From Aphanomyces cochlioides (taxonomy: Eukaryota; Oomycota; Saprolegniomycetes; Saprolegniales; Verrucalvaceae), in the NCBI GenBank assembly GCA_019828595.1, contig JAHQRK010000038.1, positions 62,001 to 126,000 of the forward strand: 64,000 bases of DNA, in the 5' to 3' direction. This document shows, in pieces, positions 43,979-54,933 of the stretch (position 1 is the first letter of the stretch; every line of letters starts with the position of its first letter). The position numbers and the translations under genes were made by a program. The notes beneath the pieces were generated by a model that worked only from the letters and a program-made list of their open reading frames with translations, searched no databases and was not told where the DNA came from.

Positions 43979-44797
43979 CTACTTCGCCATCGCAGCCTCA
44001 AGGTCTTCTCGCGCTTTCTTGGACTTGATCGTCTTTGCATACGCTCGCACCACTGCAGGACATTCGCGCATCAACTTGCTGAGCAGCTCCCATGAGGCTT
44101 CGATGTCTTCAAGGCCTTCCCAGCGTACAAGCAGGGCATACTCGTATCCAGCGTCTCGATCGATCTTGTGCTGCAGAATAGCGCTAACCTTCAATAGAAT
44201 ACCTTGTTCTGAGATGTGCTCGAGTATTTCTTCCGTGACTTGGAAGCTTACTTCAGCATACAGCTTGATCCTTGACAGATGGGCTTGACGTCGCTCCTTC
44301 GTGAGTAGATGTTCGATTTCGACTGAATACTCGCCAGCTTCCGTCACTCGATAGGGCCCAAGCCATGTCACTAGAAGCTTCGGATGATGATTCTCGTCGA
44401 CTCTTGACCATAGCACGTAGTCTCCTTCGCACACATTGCAGGCTTCAGCGTTCGCAGTCGCAGCCGTTGCTTTCTGTGTACGTGTTTCGTTCTTCTAGAG
44501 GACTTGCTTGTGCATCGCTTGTAGACTCAGTCGCAGTACTTCGAAGCCGCTTCGGACATCGACGCTGGATAGCTCGACGTCACGAAGTCCTTCATCGAGA
44601 CCTAGTACAATCACATATAAAGGTGTAGTGGGTTCCAATCCTGTAAAGAGCTCCATAGGCGACTTGTTTGCGAGGGATGGCACTGGCGTCTGATTGAGAT
44701 TCGCTTGCACCACCGGCAGTAGATAGTCCCATTGGTGGTTGTCCAAACGGAATTCGCGCAGCATCACTCGCATGGCTTGTAGTATGTCGCGGTTCAT
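43979..44797 (-). pseudogene. Integrase C-terminus and chromodomain of second chromovirus
   Basis: The upstream frame (44797-44495) has the end of the integrase core and the region MELFTGLEPTTPL typical of its C-terminal part. The second frame (44434-43979) has a GPYRVTEAG-type integrase tail followed by a chromodomain (YALLVRWEGLEDIEASWEL). A stop near 44495 separates them. The catalytic Glu region upstream of 44797 is lost in another break at about 44820-44880. Confidence 0.75.
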
Positions 44798-44877
44798 TCG
44801 CTTGACTGTTCCGTTGCGTCAGGGATAATACGCTAGAGTGAAATCATGATGAACCTAGAACTTGTGAGCCAGTGCTT

Positions 44878-46740
44878 TCACAGCCACGTTCTTGAAATGT
44901 TTCCTTGATCGCTGATCCACACTCTTGGCATTCCGAATCGCTTCGCCCAGTTCACAATCGCATCAACGCACACTTGACTTGTAGGCGCATCGCATGCAAC
45001 GAGTTCGCAAAAGTGTGTCAAGTCGTCCTTGAGTACCAACACGTACTTCGCTCCACCTAAAGAGTTTCCCATAAAGAGATAGTCAAAATGTAGTCCTTCG
45101 TTTCTTCGTTTCGCGTGCCAAATCGGTGCATACGGTCTGTGCACCACTCTCCCCCCTTTCACATGAGGACATAGAAGGCATCCAGCGAAAAACTTTCCAG
45201 CCAGGTCTTGCAGCCACTCGATCCAAAATAATCGCTTGAGATGGTTGACCAGCACGGCTTGTCCACGATGACCCATGCTTCCGCAGTGTGCCACAACCAA
45301 AATGCGTTGAATCAATTCTTCGGCCGCTGCTGGGATCCAAATTCGGTCCTCGACAACCCATGGTTGGTCATCAGAGGTCCGTAGCGCACGCGTCGGTCTT
45401 GCAGCTGCATGTAGCGCTTGAGCTTGGATAATGTCTTCAATACATGGCCAAACAAACTTTTCGTCATCGAGCGGTCGCAAAACATTTCGCTTCGGCGCTG
45501 GTCTTGGACTCTTGTTCTTCCGTTTCTTCGTCCATCTAGCCGCCATGACCTTCTGGGTCGCCTTGCCTATAGCCGGCTGACCCCATCGACTCATCATGTC
45601 TGCCCATAAGTTGTGGATGCCGTCGATGTGCTCGATTGTATAACGATAGCCGCCAATGATTCCAGCCCAACGCATGAGCTTGCCTCGCGTGTGTTCAGGC
45701 CATTCCTTGCCGGGAGCAAAAATGTGGATGAGGTTCTTGTGATCGCAGTACATCCTAAAGCCGTCGGGACGCATGAGTAGATAGTTGAGTTTCTCGCATG
45801 CACGCGCGATAGGGTACGCTTCCTTCTCGATCACTGACCACGACTTCTGCGCTCCAGTAAACATTCCAGATTGGCAAACGAGCATTTCGTGATGATGTTC
45901 GTGTATCGCCTTCCTTTCGTCGATCTTGTCAACCTGCGTAACAATAATAGACCATCCTCGATCGCTGCCATCCGTGAACAGGCACAGCGTGGCGTCAGCA
46001 CGTGGGTGCGACAAGTCCACTGCCGCCCGCATCTTGGACTTCACAGCATCGAATGCAGATTTTTCACCTTCAGTGAGCTCGATCTTGATGCCCGAGGCGA
46101 TTCGCTTCTTCTTCGCTTTGCCTTCAAGAGAGTTGTTCAGCGCTTGTTGTAGAGGTTCCACCGTCATCGCATATTCCGTCATTGAATCGCGGATCCAGTT
46201 CGCGGCGCACACAAATTGTTGCAGGTCGCCAGCGTTCGTGGGGTATGGGATCGCGCAAAGCTGTTCGATCCGTTCCGGGTCTTGCTTGACTCCTTCACCA
46301 CTGAGTATTCGTCCGCACCACTTGACTTCTTTCGTGAATAGCACGGTCTTTGACGGTGATAGCTTGAAACCATAACGATCCACTTATCCAAAGAACTTGT
46401 GCAGTGTTTCGAGATATTCTTCTGCGTTCTTGGCAAACACTAGGATGTCGTCAATTCAAACAAGCAGGTGCTTCAACAGCAGAGGAGCGTAGCACTCCTC
46501 GCTCGTCGCTTGCACGTATAAAGCTGAGTCGACATGGCCTTGCATGACGCGGTCAGGTGTGTAGACGCATCCGTTTAGCATGAATGAGAGCATGTCGCGA
46601 CTGTCTTCGTGTAGCGGAAACTGCCAGAAGCACTTGGGTAGATCGAACACTCCCATCGCTTGCATTCCCTTGAGATGTTGCGTAATTGTCGCTTGAAACG
46701 GCATTGTGCCCGCTTTCGGCTCTGTCTTGCTGTTGACCAC
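44878..46740 (-). pseudogene. Reverse transcriptase, RNase H and integrase N-terminus of second chromovirus
   Basis: The first part (46740-46456) contains the RT palm up to LLKHLLV. The next codon, where Trp is expected before IDDILVFAKN, is TGA. After a second stop near 46384 the frame is open for 501 codons to 44878. It has the thumb, RNase H (CLFTDGSDRGWS, YCDHKNLIHIF), an H2C2 integrase finger (ending CLLCPH) and the start of the integrase core (HFDYLFMG, then VWISDQG). The active-site Asp pair is still encoded. Confidence 0.8.
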
Positions 46741-46754
46741 TCGATAGTCGTTCG

Positions 46755-47703
46755 TCAGCCTAAAATGTTTACATCATCGTCAGTCCATTTGTCCGCCGTC
46801 TTCAATGACTTTCGTCCTTCAGGCTTCATGACTGGGTTGACAGGACTGCACCACGCTGACTGCTGGTTGCGCTTGATGACTCCACCGTCCAGCAACTCTT
46901 GAGCAAATAGCTGCAAAAATCTTTCTTCCAGCGGATTGTTCTTCCTTCCTTTGCATCGGTATGGAACACATCCGGCTTTGGGTGTCACCCGCAATGGCTT
47001 GACCTTCGCAGGGGGATCTGGCCCATTGAACTTGATTCTCCAGATGTCGTATTCGATCAGCACTTTCCACATATGCGCAGCCAGCTCTTGTGGGAATCCG
47101 TTCTTCACAGCACTCACCACCATCTCCTGTAGAGCTTCTTCAAGCTTGTTCTTGGCCGCGGGTAATCGCAACTGCATCGAATAGACTCGCACGTTCTTGA
47201 CTCGTCTGTTTCTTGTTCGAGACACTCGCGTATCGCCATCTTGACTACATAGGTCCGACTCGCGCATATCGGCGTCATCAAACATCCACCGAGACACACG
47301 ACTACCGCCGTCATGACTGCTTTGGCCCGACTTGCGCGTATCGACGTCATCAGTCTTCGAGCAAGACATACAACTACCGACGTCATGACCTCGAGGGCCA
47401 GACACTCGCGTATCGACGTCATCACTCGGCGCACGAGATAATCTTGACCATTCCCGCTGCTGTTTGTAAACTGAGTCTCAGTTCGACGTAGGACTTCGTT
47501 TCAAATTGCATGTCGTTGCATCCTGTTCCACTGATAGGTTCAGCCAGCGTCACGATCTTCACGCTTGGTCGCTCCTTGATGAGTGCATCCACCATTCGTC
47601 TTGGAATAATGTTCTGGTCGGCGCCGGTATCTGGACAGTAGGGCACTTCAAGCGCGTCGTTCAGCACGATCCATCGCTCTTCTTCCTCTGTTTCGTTCGT
47701 CAC
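46755..47703 (-). pseudogene. Aspartic protease and RT N-terminus of second chromovirus
   Basis: The protease frame (47703-47422) carries the active-site motif CPDTGADQNIIPRR. The next frame (47405-46755) has the RT N-terminal region with NPLEERFLQLFAQELLDGG and WCSPVNPVMK. The frame shifts again just before the conserved LTNDYRVVN. Between protease and RT lies an imperfect tandem repeat of 24 residues. Confidence 0.75.
47214..47430 (-). repeat. 72-bp tandem repeat inside the retrotransposon polyprotein
   Basis: About three imperfect copies of a 72-bp unit containing CGTATCGACGTCATC occur in direct order. Because 72 is a multiple of three, the repeat encodes repeated 24-residue blocks (for example TDDVDTRKSGQSSHDGG) and does not change the frame. 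Confidence 0.75.
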
Positions 47704-48713
47704 AGCGGCTCTTGCCTTTAACCAAGCACGCTGGACCTTCGGCTTCTTCTTGTTGTTCCGCTTGAATCGCTTTATCGCATTCTTTCCTTTGCGGTACCCT
47801 TTGACTTGTGAGTTCGGACTGTTTTCCGGGCACTCGTTCGACTTGTGTCCCGGCTTCTGACATGCATAGCAGACGATGTTGCCTCGCGATATCCAGGCTT
47901 GTCTGTCCTCCCTTGCGTGTCCTTGGGTCCATACTTGTCATGCCTAAAGGGTGAGTTCGAGTTGCCTGACCCGTAGCCACCAGCGGGGCCACGGCGACCA
48001 GGACTTGTCGAATTTCGATTGTAGCGCGTGTTCTCCCAGACTCTTCGTCTTTCTTCTGCGCGCTGCTTGCGTTCTTCATGATCGCGGAGTAAGTCGTACG
48101 CTTGCTCTTCAGCATACTGGCTTCCTGCTCCAACGACTCCCTTTCCATCGCCCCAGCCCGTGACTTTGTCAAAATGCACCTTGACTGGTGTTCCTCGTCG
48201 TCGTTTGACATCGCTGTTGGTCCACCCTATCGGCGGGATTCGCTTCTTGCTGACCAGGCCTTGTTGTTGCGCCAGTCGGTCCGACGCTTCGATGCGGTCC
48301 ATTTGTTCGCGCACAACTTTGGCAAATTCGATGATCGTGGAGACTGGTTCGCGCTTGATCTGGTCTCGCACTAAATTTGACAGTCCAGGTGGGTCGATTC
48401 GGTAGACCACTGCTTTCAAAAACATCTTCAGACTTCCCTTCACTTCGAGGTCTTCCTTCAATGCGTATCTGTCAATGACATCGTTGACTTGCATCATGAA
48501 TAGGCCTAGACGACTGGCAACCGAGCCTGTAGCCGGCATGCGCAGATCATGGCAGTAATCTTCTAGGTCAGCTTCAGTAATTCCAAATGAATGAGACGGT
48601 GTGTTCAGAATCTCCTCGATCTTCTCACGCAATCGCTCTGAGTACAGAAAATCTACAAACCGAAAATAGGGAATCACAGGCAGAATTTGGGGAATCACAA
48701 ATTCTTGTATCAA
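47648..48713 (-). pseudogene. Gag of second chromovirus, frameshifted
   Basis: The frame from about 48713 encodes a retrotransposon gag-like capsid region (LREKIEEILN, then LKMFLKAVVYRIDPPGL) and a basic Arg- and Gly-rich stretch. The zinc knuckle CYACQKPGHKSNEC follows in a different frame, near 47840-47880, so a shift lies shortly before it. The protein would have packaged the element RNA. Confidence 0.75.
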
Positions 48714-50340
48714 TAACAGTACTGTACAACTCTGTGTTCCTCTCTTGTCAAGCTGGTACGAGAGTCGGGGAGGGTTTCCTCCGCAACGCTTTATCTGCAG
48801 GGAGTGACGAGGAAATTCCCTTGCGAGGAAGAGAATGAATAGATTTGTCCATTTACGCTAACGTTAGGAGCAATATCAACAGTGGTACTCCGTCAAAAAA
48901 AGTAGCACCATCAGTTGCAATAGTGGTAACCAATGTTACACATTGTCCCCTTACTGTAAAAAGTTGAACTATGGGGAGAGGATTTATTCGTCCAAAGTCA
49001 ATATGAAAATACAGTAAAAACACACGTTTTAGCTGTCCCTGGCTGCTCTATGAAAATGTCCGGTATTTCGAGCCAAAAAGGCCCTACTTCGTAACATTCG
49101 CATATCGCGTCGGAATTCGCCTTTCGGAGTCCAAGCCTCTGGCCAGGATATGGCTTAAAGTGGCAGAAAGGGCTCGTCACCCTACTGCACAGTGTGTTGA
49201 CCGCTTATTCAGCGGCCTTTTCTGCCCGAGTGAAGCTATCCTAAGACATGCATCCCACCTTGCATCGTCCCAGAAAAACTGAACTGCCATTCAATCGTCT
49301 TTGGCAGGTATTATTTTAAATAGTAGGACAATATATTTTCATTTTGTATGTGGAATTGTTTGATTATTAATATTATCGACAACTGCACGTCCAGCATCAT
49401 GGGTGCATGAACGAACTTGTCTCAAATTACTCTTTTTTTGACTTGGCGTTTGTATGTAAAAATTGCTCATTTGTTGACTTGACGTTTGTATTTAAAAATT
49501 GCTCATTTGTTGACTTGACGTTTGTATGTGAAAATTACTCTCGTACTTAGTCTCGTACTTACGTGTTGCGTTAGAACCTTAAGTAATAGATATTAAGAGG
49601 TTTAGTGCATCAACTGCTTATCCTATAAAGACTGGAGCCCAAGATAAGTGTTTATCTTCTCGCCACTAAAAAATCCTGAAATTTAAAAACATCCCCTTTA
49701 AAACTATATATTTTGATACAGCGATCCGGGAAATATAAGACCACAGGTGATTCTTCGCTGATTGGTCAATTTCAAGCTGAACATGGACTCCATATACTGT
49801 AATAAATTGTAACCTGTTAAATTGAATCTTGCATTTGGAAAAAGACGAAAAGAATTGTATTGGACAAGCGTGCAAGACTTCATATACTATGAAAATTGCT
49901 AGAAATGACGAATTACTCACATGTGTCATGTAATCGATCGAAAGTCTTCAGTGCTCTTGGAGAAACATGGAAAACTCAATAATTTTATAATTGGTGCATT
50001 CATTTCGAAGATGAATCATTGAACAATGTATCGTCCCATTTGCATATCATTTCTTTGGAAAGAATCCCTGTATTTTCAACAACAGCTTACCCTTCTTCTA
50101 CGACAGCACTTATAACCTTTAGCTTATGTAGGAGCACCGTAGTTTACTTGTGTTTGCGCGTTTATCTGGCCATGAAACGATCCTGTCATATTTATTTCTT
50201 GTTAAAATTAATATGATTTCTTTTCACGGTTCAATAGAGGGGTAGGGTTTGTTGATGGTCTTATATTTCCCGGATCACAAAATCAAGTTTCATTTTCAGG
50301 ATTCCAATCATTTCGGACAGGAGTAGTAGGCACGAATACA
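48714..50340. other. Gene-free spacer with a short tandem repeat
   Basis: Apart from a 36-bp tandem repeat at 49438-49541, I see no structure. Open frames are short and of low complexity. Confidence 0.5.
49438..49541. repeat. 36-bp tandem repeat, nearly three copies
   Basis: The units start at 49438, 49474 and 49510; each begins TTGACTTGGCGTTTGTATGT or a close variant and ends with GCTCATTTG. The third copy is slightly short and diverges at its end. Confidence 0.85.
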
Positions 50341-51311
50341 TTATTGATTTCCAAGCTTTTGCCACAGCTCTTCGATAATATCATTGCGTAGCTTGTTGTG
50401 GGCTGCTTCACTGCGAATAGCTTTTGTTACTTGTAAATATGACTCTAATGATAATGGACGACCAACCCGTTCGAGATCTATATTGCATTGCCATGTGTCG
50501 CCTTGAACAGTCGGTGGCAAGGTCTCCTCGTCAAAAATTATCATGTTGTGCAAGCATATGTATGCTTTCACCCCAGGTGCATGGTCTCTTGGCTCCAGAA
50601 ACGTCCAGGATTAGCTAAGATGTGAAATCGCCCGAACAGTACGCAACATCGCTCAACATCTTTTCGCACACTCTCGTGACGTTCACAATACAGCTTCTCT
50701 TTTTGACAAGATGGAGAGCTCAGAGTCTTTTGGAAGAGGGTGTAGTTGGGATAAATCCCGTCGGCCAAAATGTAGTACATGCTGTATGAATTTTCATTCA
50801 CCTATCATTGAATTAAGTCCAAATAGACAGCTTTGAATCACCACAAAAGACGTAGCAGGAGCCACGCCATTGACTAATTTCACCATGTGAGTAGATCTAT
50901 CTAAAACATTAATGCCATTGTTCGATCCCGGTATGCCAATAAACGCATGCCATATCCATAAATTCTTCGTCGCAATCGTCTCAAGTACAATTGAGCGTGA
51001 GCCACTACGATCCTGGTACTGGCTCTGCCATGCAACTGGACAATTTTTCCATTCCCATTGGGTGCAATCGATGGCTCCAAACATTCCTGTAAAGCCCCTG
51101 TCTGAATTCTCCTGGAGATGGCATTTGACGTCGTCCGCTGTAGGCTCGAACAAGAACTCACTCCCGTATCGCTCGACAATTGCGGATGTAAAGCGCTTCA
51201 ATGTTTCGTTTGCTGTGGTCTCTCCAAGTCGGCAATACTGCGTCGCATCCTAGTCCGTACGCTAGCATACGCATTGCCGCGTTGCACTTTTGGATTGTAG
51301 ATAGACATATG
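50341..51311 (-). pseudogene. Plant-transposon-type (PF04827) Harbinger transposase, C-terminal part
   Basis: From 51311 downward the translated pieces give NAAMRMLAYGLGCDA and CRLGETTANETLKRF. The catalytic region follows (FGAIDCTQWEWKNCPVAWQ, then HAFIGIPGSNNGINVLDRS and YILADGIYPNY), and then the C-terminal helix with CVLFGRFHILANPGRFW and LHNMIIFDE. The first two Asp residues and the region of the final acidic residue are visible. Frames change near 51240, 50800 and 50570. The missing N-terminal part is found at 53821-54258, beyond a MITE and element 2, so the gene was split by insertions. Confidence 0.78.
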
Positions 51312-51543
51312 AGAGTATCTCCACCGGTTGAGAGCTAAAGCGTTAGCTGAAGGAAAACTTCGATAAAATCCCGGATATGTATAGCTCATAAATCTTTATC
51401 CGGTATTTTTAAGCCAGATCTGAGCTATTTGAGTGGATATAGCTCACCATCAAGGCATTTCAGATATATTATTCCGGATATAAATATTTTTATCCGTAAC
51501 TTCGAATAGCTTTAGCTTTGGCTCTCACCGGTGGAGGTGCTCT
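51312..51543. mobile_element. MITE with CTCCACCGGT ends
   Basis: Inverted ends of about 30 bp (left contains ATCTCCACCGGTTGAGAG, right its near complement) bound a 232-bp non-coding element. The interior repeats ATCCGGATAT-like words. The termini resemble sequences at about 54303-54418, so the MITE may belong to the family of the surrounding PF04827 transposase. I could not settle its target duplication. Confidence 0.7.
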
Positions 51544-51727
51544 GATTATTCATTAGGCAGATTTCGCAAACAAATCCTTGTCCGTGTCTGTCATTTTTAC
51601 TTGTAGAAACTAATTCAATCACGGAAACTCTTGAGACTTTATCACGGATTCCGTGAAAATGGCAGTTTCGACGGATACGGATAAACCCCCATGTAGTCGG
51701 ATAACGGAACAATCCAAAATCTTCTCA

Positions 51728-52469
51728 ATGAGCCGCTGGACAAGCGAAGACGACATGGCCCTCCTCATTCAGGCAAACAATAAGCGTCCGTTCCTTCAAA
51801 AGGACGGCGTCATGAAAGCTTGGGGTGTTCTTGCCAAAAACCTTCTCAATGCACCCGATTTCACGCGCGGACCCACCGAGATCGATGGCAAAAAGGTCTC
51901 GCACAGGTTTCATCTCTTGCTCGACAAACACGAAAAGTTTCTAAAAGAGTCTGTTTATCTCTCAGGTGTCGACCAAGAGTACTCGGAGCGCCATATTCTC
52001 CATGACGAGCTGGTTGCACTGCGTGCTGACAACATTGCAATGAAAAAAGGCCAGCAAGATGTAAACGCAACTGAAAAGGCCGACAAGGTGATCATAAAAT
52101 CAATGTATTAAATAACTAAGTAAATAGGCTAAGAGTGAAGCAGCAGCCAAGCACATAAGAGAGGAGGCTATGAAAACTTGCTCAAAGAAACGAAAAATGA
52201 CCCAAAATGACGATACGCCCGACGACACGACTCCGTCAAAAAAGAAGCTTCTTGGTGACTTCCATCAAGATGAAATTCGTCTCGAACGAGAAAGGCTAGC
52301 GTTGAAGAAAGAAAAGTTGGCCTGTGAATTTGAGGAAAAACAGCTCGAGAGAAACGAAAGACGCGAAATGAGAGAATTTGAGCGCAAGCAGCGTGAAGAG
52401 GATCGAAAACATGTTTCAGACATGATGGCTCTTGTACGAGCGGCTTTAGACAACACGCACGGTCGCTAG
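51728..52469 (+). CDS. Myb/SANT-like Harbinger partner protein, one intron
   Basis: Exons 51728-52087 and 52128-52469 are joined across a 40-bp GT-AG intron to give 233 residues. The N-terminus has a Myb/SANT-like domain (SRWTSEDDMALLIQANNKRP, then AWGVLAKNLLNAPDF and VSHRFHLLLDKHEKFLKE). The second exon encodes a basic segment (KTCSKKRKM) that could be a nuclear signal, and a long, highly charged coiled coil. I prefer the ATG at 51728 because the Myb-like helix starts right after it; an upstream in-frame ATG also exists. The partner gene of element 3 (9726-10296) is its decayed relative. Confidence 0.8.
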
Positions 52470-52571
52470 ATCCTTTAAAATTGATAATACATTCAAAGTC
52501 TGCATTAACACGGAGTACTTAATTATATTGCGTTGATATTTCGTTAATCTGGTTTTATGGTAGAAATAAAG

Positions 52572-53660
52572 CTATTGCGAAGGACTCGAGAGATAGTCTT
52601 CAAGTGATGGAGGCTTCAAATTGAAGAAGATGCTGATTTGGTTGTCTTCTTCGTAACAGCATTGACAATTGGTTAAAAGCATTGCAATGGATATAACTTT
52701 GCCCACGCTTTGTAGCATAATCTTTTGCTGCATCTTAAATGTTATGAAGGACCAAACAGTCTTTACGCGAGCAAACCACCATTCAACGGACTGATGGACA
52801 GTACTCATGGTACTGTTGAATTTGGCTTGTTGAGCAGTTAAGGAGTTGCTTTTATAGCCGGAGAATATCCATTTCAGGACGCCGTAGGTAGGATCCCCGT
52901 ACAAGTAATAGTTTTCAAATACATCGGACCTGTCTGTAAGATAGTCCATCAACTTACTCATGCGAAGCATTGTAGTGTCATGGCGCGATCCCTCTAAGGG
53001 GCCCCAGAAGTGAATACACAAGCCATCTGGAGATGTGACGGCTTGAAAATTCAAGCAATGTCTTCTCTTGTGACCACTGTAAATGTACCTTTGAAAGTCG
53101 CGAAACTCTGATGCTTCTCCTTGATTAATGCGGCACGTCTCAAATTTATTGCCATCGATAAAGCCAAAGAGGCATGACACTGGAGATCCCTTATCAGTAA
53201 TCGCCTTGGCGTAAAGGGATAATCTATTCTTTGTCAAGGGGCAGAAGTAAATTGTTTCGTGCCATTTTGCGTACAAAAGACTGACCATGTGATTGAAAAC
53301 TCGACAAAGTGCTTCTCTGGACCGTCCAAATGTGTCCATCATATCACAATAGCGCTTGGGATAACTCAAACGATGGAGAACAATACAAATCGCTTCTACT
53401 GCATGCAAGGAATCGCGCGCTGACGTTAAGAAGATATCAGGAAGGCGAAGACAACGTACGAGTTGTAGAATTCCAGCGCGTTTAAAGCGGAATTTCAGTG
53501 TTAGCTCCGCGTCATTGAAGTCGTCCAGGTCAAAGCGAACGTCGGGAATTTGTGGTCTTTCTACTGCTTCCACCAATAAGAGTAGTAAGCGACGTCTTCG
53601 CAGAGGCTTCATGATACGCGACGACCTTAAGATGAGAACGAGCTCGAGGACCGACAGCAT
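52572..53660 (-). CDS. Harbinger-like DDE transposase (DDE_Tnp_4 family)
   Basis: The 362-residue frame is intact. The catalytic acidic residues are D169 in LFGFIDGNKFE, D256 in YLYGDPTYG and E293 in HQSVEWWFARVK, with a conserved HD in GSRHDTTML between the first two. A helix-turn-helix-like region (SREALCRVFNHMVSLLY) precedes the core. The C-terminus has a conserved NCQCCYEEDNQIS. The frame is open six codons upstream of the chosen ATG. The gene converges with the Myb-like partner at a distance of about 100 bp. Intact ends and both complete genes make this a candidate active element. Confidence 0.88.
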   Translation of the reverse strand: MLSVLELVLILRSSRIMKPLRRRRLLLLLVEAVERPQIPDVRFDLDDFNDAELTLKFRFKRAGILQLVRCLRLPDIFLTSARDSLHAVEAICIVLHRLSYPKRYCDMMDTFGRSREALCRVFNHMVSLLYAKWHETIYFCPLTKNRLSLYAKAITDKGSPVSCLFGFIDGNKFETCRINQGEASEFRDFQRYIYSGHKRRHCLNFQAVTSPDGLCIHFWGPLEGSRHDTTMLRMSKLMDYLTDRSDVFENYYLYGDPTYGVLKWIFSGYKSNSLTAQQAKFNSTMSTVHQSVEWWFARVKTVWSFITFKMQQKIMLQSVGKVISIAMLLTNCQCCYEEDNQISIFFNLKPPSLEDYLSSPSQ

Positions 53661-53820
53661 GTTGGCTCGATCTTGCAACTGCCCACTGATCGTTTGTTAT
53701 TTGCGGGAACGGATTGAATTTCCCTTGCGAAATCTTCTAAATTTAGTCCGAGTCCGTGTTCGTGTCCGCCATCGACCTACCCACGGACACTGACACGGAT
53801 ACAATTGCGAAATCTGCCTA

Positions 53821-54258
53821 TTGTTGTGACGACTCTATCTACGATCCAGAAATGCACATACTTCGTTTCCCTGTAGCATCTAGTTTTTGTTTGAAGTAGT
53901 CGTCTATCTCTGAAATGTCTGCCATAAAATACTGAAAAAGCTATCTTGACATACGAAATCGACGGCGAAAGATTGAGTCAGGATAGATTGAAGTGTGCCC
54001 AAGGCTACCAAAGTAGTCTCGAATGATTTGTCGGTCACCTTCTGCATGATTCTTTTGAAGGTTTGCCTTGCGGCCACGTCTGGAGCCACCCCACTTCTTT
54101 GAAGTCATTGAGGTACTGTATTTCTCGTCATGTTGCCTTGCGAGAAGCAAGACTGTTGTTGCTACCTGGTCATCTTCATCAGACGAGTTGAAGATTTGGG
54201 CACTGAGCTGCGCCAAAGTGGCTCTCCACTCGGCCATGTTGCTTACTCTATTTTTCAA
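53821..54258 (-). pseudogene. Plant-transposon-type (PF04827) Harbinger transposase, N-terminal part
   Basis: The frame from 54258 contains the N-terminal signature of oomycete PF04827 transposases: a basic GGSRRGRKANLQKN, then DRQIIRDYFG and IFRRRFRMSR. After an in-frame stop near 53940 the match continues as MADISEIDDYFKQKLDATGK, up to the insertion point of element 2. The rest of the protein is found at 50341-51311. Together they form one gene broken by two insertions and several point lesions. Confidence 0.72.
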
Positions 54259-54297
54259 TGCGTTTTAGAATAAGTATTAATAGGTTTCAGTGCTCAA

Positions 54298-54418
54298 ATC
54301 CGGTGTACCGGTGGAGCATTTTTACGATCGACACTGACTTTTCAAACTCAGCACTGAGTTCGGCACTGAAAAGAAGTCAGATTCAGTGTGGATCTCAGTG
54401 CACCGGTGTAGATGCTCT
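54298..54418. repeat. Two CCGGTGxA-GAGC-like transposon ends in direct order
   Basis: CCGGTGGAGCAT at about 54309-54320 and CACCGGTGTAGATGCTC at 54401-54417 both resemble the right-hand terminus of the 51312-51543 MITE. One of them may be the right end of the PF04827 element. No matching left end was found near 50200-50340. Confidence 0.4.
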
Positions 54419-54933
54419 TAACTCAGCGGCCTCGAGAGCGGGCTGGAATGCTCGATGTGAAGGAATAGAATGGAATCTGGGTCATAAAGGCTATCTTTTC
54501 ACTTCCATGCTTCCAGCACCGTTGGTATGGAGCTTGATCGCAGTGACAATTCATGCAGTTTGACCGCGATTGCTTGGAGAATGAACGCTCCTGATGTGGA
54601 GATTGCAGATTTCATCAAAGAATGAAATCAAGAACTCAATTTCTCCCTAAATAGATGTCTTGGTGAGTCCATGATCATTTGAAGTGAGATACTCTACATG
54701 TATGAAGTGCTGTTGGAATCCCATTCTTAAAACTATAAAGTTATTGTTTATTTGTAAGGTCCCGTCTGGATGCCAAATAAAAAATATTGTGAAAATTCGT
54801 TATGTGATATTTTGCATTTTGGTCAAAATAATACAAACCACGCATTATAATATCACGATAATTAAAATTTCGGACTGTCTGGATTCCCACGAAAATAAAA
54901 TAATCATTGGGAATTTGTGTGGATTATACGATA

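Larger units (their letters stand above)
43979..48713 (-). mobile_element. Second Ty3/gypsy chromovirus, heavily damaged
   Basis: On the minus strand the order is gag, protease, reverse transcriptase, RNase H, integrase, chromodomain, from 48713 down to 43979. The reading frame is interrupted by at least six stops or shifts. I could not find matching LTRs on the two sides, so its true ends are unknown. It is only distantly similar to the element at 22-28 kb. Confidence 0.85.
51555..53819. mobile_element. Harbinger-like DNA transposon, element 2 (appears complete)
   Basis: Inverted ends (AGGCAGATTTCGCAA, 51555-51569 and 53805-53819) are flanked by a 3-bp direct repeat ATT at 51552-51554 and 53820-53822. 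Two complete genes converge inside: a spliced Myb/SANT-like gene on the plus strand and a transposase on the minus strand. The element lies within the gene for an older PF04827 transposase. Confidence 0.9.

Noticed and set aside
49438..49541. CRISPR-like array
   Set aside because: The repeats are directly adjacent without distinct spacers, and the genome is eukaryotic.
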